Below are positions 6,695-10,373 of a stretch of 10,373 nucleotides of DNA, one piece after another. The DNA is taken from the NCBI GenBank assembly GCA_030043595.1, contig JASHXJ010000377.1, positions 1 through 10,373 on the forward strand. Direction: 5' to 3'. How positions within the stretch are numbered: position 1 is the stretch's first letter; each line of letters opens with the position of its first letter. The notes under the pieces are model-generated. The model saw only the letters and a program-made list of their open reading frames with translations. It searched no databases and was not told the origin of the DNA. This stretch comes from Trebonia sp. Lineage in GTDB: Bacteria > Actinomycetota > Actinomycetes > Streptosporangiales > Streptosporangiaceae. Made by a program: the position numbers and the translations under genes.

Positions 6695-6994
6695 TCAGTA
6701 CTTGAGCAGGTTCGCGTCGTCGACCGACGCGGACTTGCGGGCCCGGTAGATGGCCATCAGGATCGCGAGCCCCACGACGACTTCCGCGGCCGCCACGACC
6801 ATCACGAAGAATGCCACGACTTGCCCGTCGAGGTTCCCCCACATCCGCGCGAACGAGACGAACGCCAGGTTGCACGCGTTCAGCATGAGCTCGACGCACA
6901 TGAAGATCACGATCGCGTTGCGCCGCACGAGCACGCCGACCCCGCCGATGCCGAACAGGATGACGGCCAGGAAAACGTAGCTAGCCGGGCTCAC
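6695..6994 (-). CDS. nuoK: NADH-quinone oxidoreductase subunit K
   Basis: NuoK is a small three-helix membrane subunit of complex I, homologous to MrpC, carrying two buried glutamates needed for proton coupling. Starting at GTG (6994-6992) the protein is 99 residues, the usual family length, with three hydrophobic segments. Glu35 in FMCVELMLNA and Glu71 in AAAEVVVGLAI match the two conserved glutamates (Glu36 and Glu72 in E. coli numbering). The reading frame stays open upstream to 7099, but that would add 35 polar residues overlapping the nuoJ end, so the GTG is preferred. The Shine-Dalgarno is weak (GGGGGA at 7004-6999, four bases away). It lies 34 bases after nuoJ and 15 before nuoL. Confidence 0.95.
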   Translation of the reverse strand: MSPASYVFLAVILFGIGGVGVLVRRNAIVIFMCVELMLNACNLAFVSFARMWGNLDGQVVAFFVMVVAAAEVVVGLAILMAIYRARKSASVDDANLLKY

Positions 6995-6998
6995 AGTG

Positions 6999-7004
6999 TC
7001 CCCC
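6999..7004 (-). promoter_or_regulatory. Weak ribosome binding site supporting the nuoK GTG start
   Basis: GGGGGA on the minus strand lies four bases before the GTG at 6994. It is the only purine-rich stretch close to the start that yields a 99-residue NuoK. Spacing is short, so translational coupling to nuoJ (34 bases upstream) may help. Confidence 0.4.
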
Positions 7005-7028
7005 GATCGCCTGAAGACCAAGGCTCGC

Positions 7029-7871
7029 TCATTGCTGATCCCTCCCCCGCGCAGCGGACTCGATCTGGCGCTCGGCTTCGATCCGGCCTTCGGTGGCAAG
7101 ATCGGCGGTCACGCTCCGCTCGGGGTCGCGGCCAAGGTCGACGTCCCGCCGGGTGATCGCCCTTGATACGGAACGATCCGTGGTGCTTCCGTCGGGCAGC
7201 CGTGCTGGCATGTCCACGGCGTCGTGCAGGGCGTAGACACCTGGCGGCGGCTCGGGAGCGACCTGGCCGCTGGCGATCTTGCGCCGTGCCACCTGTCGCT
7301 GAGTCAGCCTGGGCGTGGTCCGCTCGCGGTGCGCGAGCACCATCGCGCCGAGCGCGGCGGTGATCAGCAGGGCGCTGGTCGCCTCGAACGGGAACACGTA
7401 CGTGGTGAAGATCAGCGTGGCGAGGCCGGTCAGGTTGGCGGTGCTGTTGGCGGCCGTCGGGACGTGCGCGGTGCCGATGGCCGCGTGCCCGATGCCGACG
7501 ATCATCAGCACGACGAACGCGACCCCGCCGAGGCCGGCCCACAGTCGCTGCCCGCGGATCGTCTCCACCAGCGAGTCGGCGGACGTGACCCCGATGAGCA
7601 TCATCACGAAGAGGAAGAGCATCAGCACGGCGCCGGTGTAGACGATGATCTGCACGAACGCCAGGAACGGCGCCCCCTGCTGCGCGTACATGACCGCGAG
7701 CGAGAGCATCACGACCGCGAGCATGAGCGCGCAGTGCACGGCCTGCCGGACGCAGATCATGACGACCGCGGCGCTGACCGCGAGGACGGCGAGGATCCAG
7801 AACAGGACCTCGCTGTAAATCGGGTCCAGGTTGGTCCCCTGCGCGCCGCCGTTGGCGAGGAGGTGCGTCAT
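7029..7871 (-). CDS. nuoJ: NADH-quinone oxidoreductase subunit J
   Basis: NuoJ is a five-helix membrane subunit of complex I, homologous to mitochondrial ND6, whose third helix is thought to switch conformation during coupling. The 280-residue protein has hydrophobic segments at about 21-41, 44-62, 69-95, 112-132 and 148-180. The family signature VQIIVYTGAVLMLFLFVMML spans 73-92. Residues 181-280 form a charged soluble tail of about 100 residues, which the shorter enterobacterial NuoJ lacks; similar tails occur in other actinomycetes as I recall them (with a GVYALHDAVDMPA-like segment at 211-223). The ATG overlaps the nuoI TGA by four bases (ATGA), with GGGAG at 7882-7878 six bases upstream. 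A 34-base gap leads to nuoK. Confidence 0.96.
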   Translation of the reverse strand: MTHLLANGGAQGTNLDPIYSEVLFWILAVLAVSAAVVMICVRQAVHCALMLAVVMLSLAVMYAQQGAPFLAFVQIIVYTGAVLMLFLFVMMLIGVTSADSLVETIRGQRLWAGLGGVAFVVLMIVGIGHAAIGTAHVPTAANSTANLTGLATLIFTTYVFPFEATSALLITAALGAMVLAHRERTTPRLTQRQVARRKIASGQVAPEPPPGVYALHDAVDMPARLPDGSTTDRSVSRAITRRDVDLGRDPERSVTADLATEGRIEAERQIESAARGRDQQ

Positions 7872-8398
7872 TTCTCACTCCCAAGGCCCACGACCCCGGC
7901 ACCGCCGAGGCGGTAGTAGTCCTTCTCGTCGCTGCCCAGCCGCATCGGGTGCGGCGGTGCTTCCATGCCAGGCAGCAGCGGGATGAGCAGCTGCTCCTTG
8001 GTCCAGATGAGGCTTTCCCTGTTGTCGTCGGCGATCTCGTACTCGTTGGTCATCGTCAGCGCCCGGGTCGGGCAGGCCTCGATGCACAGCCCGCACAGGA
8101 TGCAGCGCAGGTAGTTGATCTGGTAGACGTGCCCGTACCGCTCGCCGGGCGAGTAGCGCTCCTCGGGCGTGTTGTCCCTGCCCTCGACGTAGATCGCGTC
8201 GGCGGGGCAGGCCCAGGCGCACAGCTCGCAGCCGATGCACTTCTCCAGCCCGTCCGGCCACCGGTTGAGCTGGTGATGACCGTGGAACCGGGGCGCGGTG
8301 GGCCGCTTGTCCTCCGGGTACATCACGGTGTCTACCTTCCGGAACATCTCACGGAAGGTGACCCCGAACCCCTTGACGGGGTTGAGGAAGTCAAGCAC
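7868..8398 (-). CDS. nuoI: NADH-quinone oxidoreductase subunit I, two [4Fe-4S] clusters
   Basis: NuoI is the iron-sulfur subunit (TYKY/ND homologue) at the junction between peripheral and membrane arms of complex I. It passes electrons through clusters N6a and N6b toward N2 and menaquinone. Its 176 residues contain two ferredoxin motifs: Cys54, Cys57, Cys60, Cys64 in CIGCELCAWACP and Cys99, Cys102, Cys105, Cys109 in CILCGLCIEACP. All eight ligands are present. The GTG start (8398) overlaps the nuoH stop by eight bases (GTGCTTGA), with GAGAGG at 8410-8405 six bases upstream. The nuoI TGA overlaps the nuoJ ATG. No membrane segments are seen, as expected. Confidence 0.97.
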   Translation of the reverse strand: MLDFLNPVKGFGVTFREMFRKVDTVMYPEDKRPTAPRFHGHHQLNRWPDGLEKCIGCELCAWACPADAIYVEGRDNTPEERYSPGERYGHVYQINYLRCILCGLCIEACPTRALTMTNEYEIADDNRESLIWTKEQLLIPLLPGMEAPPHPMRLGSDEKDYYRLGGAGVVGLGSEK

Positions 8399-9770
8399 CA
8401 GTGACCTCTCTTTCTCCCCCGGGGGCCGGCCCCCCGGTGACCCCCCGCACGAGGGGGCTGCCCGCCCCCCCGTTCCCCCCCGGGCCGTGATAGTGCGGCA
8501 GGTCGAGCGGTGGTACCGGGAAGCCCCGGTCTACGGCGCGTTCCTCGTCGTCGTCCTCGTAGTCGTAGTCGTAGTCGTACTCGGCCGTCGGCTCGTCGGG
8601 CGCGAGTTCCGCGGCGCGCCGCTGTGCGGCGGTGTCCCAGAACGTGACCAGCGCCAGGATGAGCACGAGCACCAGGCCGGCGACGACGTACACCGCGGTC
8701 GAGTGGGTGTCGTTGCGCCAGGCCCTGATCGTCGCGATCAGCAGGATCCAGACGATGGACAGCGGGATGAGGATCTTCCAGCCGAGCGCCATCAGCTGGT
8801 CGTAGCGGGTCCTCGGCAGCGTACCGCGCAGCCAGACGTAGCAGAACAGCAGGATGAAGACCTTGATCACGAACCAGAGGACCGGCCACCAGTTCTCGTT
8901 CGCGCCGGCCCACAGGGACAGCGGCCACGGGGCGCGCCAGCCGCCGAGGAACAACGTGACGGCCACCGCGGAGACGGTGGTCATGTTGATGTACTCCGCG
9001 AGGAAGAACATGGCGAACTTCATCGACGAGTACTCGGTCATGTGGCCGGCGACGATCTCGCCCTCGCCCTCAGGCAGGTCGAACGGAACCCGGTTCGTCT
9101 CGCCGACCATGGTGACCAGGTAGATGACGAACGAGACCGGCAGCAGCCACGCGTACCAGTAGTGCTGCTGGGCCGTGACGATCGCGTCGGTGTCCAGCGA
9201 GCCCGCGTAGAGGAAGACCGCGACGAACGCGAGGCCCATCGCGATCTCGTAGCTGATCACCTGCGCGGTGGAGCGCAGCGCGCCCAGCAGCGAGTACGGG
9301 CCGCGCGAGGCCCACCCGGCCAGCACGATGCCGTAGACGCCGACGGAGCTCATCGCCAGCACCAGCAGCACCGCGACCGGCAGGTCGGCGACCTGCAACG
9401 GCGTCTGGTGGTGGAAGATCGAGACGACCGGACCCCACGGGATGATGGCGAAGCCGACGAACGCGGGCGCTGCCGCGAGTACGGGCGCGACGAAGAACAC
9501 CAGCTTGTCCACCCCGGTGGGGACGATGTCCTCCTTCAGCGGCAGCTTGAGCGCGTCGGCGATGGGCTGCAGCAAGCCGAACGGGCCAGCGCGGTTGGGT
9601 CCCGGCCGGTTCTGCATCCGGCCGATCACCCGGCGCTCGAACCAGATCATGAAGATGGTGGTGAGCAGCAGGAACGCGAAGACGATGGCGACCTTCAGCA
9701 GCACCATCCACCAGATCTCCGTGTAGAAGTCGGCCAGCGTCGGGTCCGCCGTCGCGAGCACCCCGCTCAT
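8391..9770 (-). CDS. nuoH: NADH-quinone oxidoreductase subunit H
   Basis: NuoH (ND1 homologue) is the membrane subunit forming the floor of the quinone cavity and the entry of the glutamate-rich proton path of complex I. The 459-residue protein carries NRPGPNR (54-60), the motif ETNRVPFDLPEGEGE (224-238) followed by HMTEYSSMKF (243-252), and RGTLPRTRYDQLMALGWK (315-332), all conserved loops of the family. About eight membrane helices end near residue 377. Residues 380-459 form a soluble tail, found in other actinobacteria in varying form, here with an acidic DYDYDYEDDDEE run (399-410 region), a FPVPPLDLP segment (417-425) and a Gly/Pro-rich end. The DNA for that end has long G/C runs. The ATG overlaps the nuoG TGA (ATGA), with AGGAGG at 9781-9776 five bases upstream. 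Confidence 0.97.
   Translation of the reverse strand: MSGVLATADPTLADFYTEIWWMVLLKVAIVFAFLLLTTIFMIWFERRVIGRMQNRPGPNRAGPFGLLQPIADALKLPLKEDIVPTGVDKLVFFVAPVLAAAPAFVGFAIIPWGPVVSIFHHQTPLQVADLPVAVLLVLAMSSVGVYGIVLAGWASRGPYSLLGALRSTAQVISYEIAMGLAFVAVFLYAGSLDTDAIVTAQQHYWYAWLLPVSFVIYLVTMVGETNRVPFDLPEGEGEIVAGHMTEYSSMKFAMFFLAEYINMTTVSAVAVTLFLGGWRAPWPLSLWAGANENWWPVLWFVIKVFILLFCYVWLRGTLPRTRYDQLMALGWKILIPLSIVWILLIATIRAWRNDTHSTAVYVVAGLVLVLILALVTFWDTAAQRRAAELAPDEPTAEYDYDYDYEDDDEERAVDRGFPVPPLDLPHYHGPGGNGGAGSPLVRGVTGGPAPGGEREVTGA
8416..8482. repeat. G/C homopolymer runs and palindromes in the nuoH 3' end
   Basis: On the plus strand there are C runs of 5 (8416-8420), 6 (8430-8435), 6 (8441-8446), 7 (8465-8471) and 7 (8475-8481), and G runs of 5 (8421-8425) and 5 (8453-8457). 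GGGGGCCGGCCCCC at 8421-8434 is a perfect 14-bp palindrome, and CCCCCGGGGG at 8416-8425 overlaps it. The stretch encodes the Gly/Pro-rich end of NuoH and sits directly upstream of the nuoI ribosome binding site. It is also a place where sequencing or assembly errors are likely. Confidence 0.7.
8562..8579. repeat. GTCGTA hexanucleotide repeat (three copies) inside nuoH
   Basis: Three exact GTCGTA copies on the plus strand encode alternating Asp-Tyr in the NuoH tail. They are followed on the coding strand by GAC/GAG codons that give an uninterrupted acidic run. The six-base unit preserves the frame. Confidence 0.65.
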
Positions 9771-10373
9771 TCCGCCCTCCTCAGGGTTACGCCGCTCCCG
9801 TGCCCCGCGCCCAGGCTGGCGCGGACCGCGGAGCCAGGCGAGTTAGTGGGAAGCCACACCACGCCGTCCGCCATCGGGACTACCTGCACCGGGACCGTCA
9901 CCGATCCGGCCGCGGTCGCCACGCTCACCTTGTCGCCGTCGGCCAGCCCCGCCGCTTCCGCGGTGCCGGGCGATACCCGCGCGACAGTATCCCGCGCGGT
10001 CCCGGCCAGGTAAGGCTCGCCGTCCTGCATCCGCCCCGCGTCGAGCAGCCGATGCCAGGTGGAGAGCTTTATCTCGCCGGCGGCAGGAGCGGCGGAAGTG
10101 GCCGGCGGCAGCACACCAGGGGGCAGCGGCCGGGCACCGCGCCAGGCGCCGAGCTCGCCGAGCTCGGCGCGGGCGGCCGCGGCGTCCGGCAGGCCCAGGT
10201 GCACGTCCATCTCGTCGGCGATCGCGCCTAGCACGTACAGGTCGGTCCTGACCCCGGGCACGCTGAGCGCCGCCCCGAACGTCCCGCCGCGTCCCTCCCA
10301 GTTCACGAACGTGCCCGGCTTCTCCGCGACCGCGGCCACCGGGAAGACCACGTCCGCCCGGTCGGTGACCGCG
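9767..10373 (-). CDS. nuoG: NADH-quinone oxidoreductase subunit G, C-terminal part (cut by window edge)
   Basis: The frame is open to the right edge of the window and only the last 202 or so residues are seen, beginning AVTDRADVVFPVAAVAEKPG. NuoG is the largest peripheral-arm subunit of complex I, related to molybdopterin oxidoreductases; its N-terminal iron-sulfur ligands lie outside the window. The visible part contains the family phrase A-D-V-V-F-P-x-x-x-x-x-E-K-x-G-T-F-V-N-W-E-G-R. It then has an Ala/Pro-rich linker and the C-terminal molybdopterin-dinucleotide-binding-like domain, from about PYLAGTARDTVARVSPGTAE to the end, with WLPTNSPGSAV near its close. Such domains in complex I normally hold no cofactor. 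The TGA stop overlaps the nuoH ATG. Confidence 0.93.
   Translation of the reverse strand, partial: AVTDRADVVFPVAAVAEKPGTFVNWEGRGGTFGAALSVPGVRTDLYVLGAIADEMDVHLGLPDAAAARAELGELGAWRGARPLPPGVLPPATSAAPAAGEIKLSTWHRLLDAGRMQDGEPYLAGTARDTVARVSPGTAEAAGLADGDKVSVATAAGSVTVPVQVVPMADGVVWLPTNSPGSAVRASLGAGHGSGVTLRRAE

Noticed and set aside
6995..7099. Longer nuoK start 35 codons upstream
   Set aside because: It would overlap nuoJ by 71 bases and add a polar N-terminus not found in NuoK; the GTG at 6994 gives the standard 99 residues.
8298..10013. Long plus-strand open frame of 571 codons opposite nuoI, nuoH and nuoG
   Set aside because: It is Arg/Gly/His/Gln/Asp-rich, lacks any recognisable domain and lies antisense to three confidently identified genes. 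Long antisense frames are common in high-GC DNA.
1..10373. Search for a mobile element, CRISPR array, tRNA/rRNA or a novel accessory system
   Set aside because: No transposase, integrase, terminal inverted repeats, spaced direct repeats or RNA-gene folds were seen. Gene content is core respiration and redox repair.

Overview
The window is high-GC DNA with the gene style of an actinomycete: GTG starts, 4-base stop/start overlaps, and NuoH, NuoJ and NuoN in the long actinobacterial forms. All genes I can support lie on the minus strand, so they read from the right end of the window to the left. I cannot name the genus from the sequence.

From about 10373 down to 1602 lies the distal part of a nuo operon for the proton-pumping NADH:menaquinone oxidoreductase (respiratory complex I): the 3' end of nuoG, then nuoH, nuoI, nuoJ, nuoK, nuoL, nuoM and nuoN. 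They are packed tightly: 4-base overlaps at G/H, I/J and M/N, an 8-base overlap at H/I, no gap at L/M, and gaps of 34 and 15 bases at J/K and K/L. The peripheral arm is represented by NuoG (C-terminus only) and NuoI. The membrane arm is represented by NuoH, J, K, L, M and N. Between them they carry the last two iron-sulfur clusters, the quinone-site floor and the antiporter-like proton channels. nuoA-F would lie beyond the right edge.

After a 116-base gap (1486-1601) comes a long-chain trans-polyprenyl diphosphate synthase (484-1485), probably making the menaquinone side chain, the lipid that complex I reduces. A 394-base non-coding stretch (90-483) follows. It holds a 10/11-bp-period tandem repeat (about 394-464) and three copies of a 9-bp motif CTTTGTATG, two direct and one inverted. 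At the left edge (1-89) is the first 29 codons of msrA, methionine sulfoxide reductase A, with a strong ribosome binding site.

This is mostly an ordinary core-metabolism region, and I see no mobile element, CRISPR array, RNA gene or new defence-type system. The observations most worth a second look are four: NuoN appears to lack the conserved TM8 lysine of the proton pathway (Val294 instead) and has changed neighbouring residues; the nuoH 3' end contains G/C homopolymer runs and an acidic Tyr-Asp repeat just before the nuoI start; and two unexplained repeat families lie upstream of msrA.
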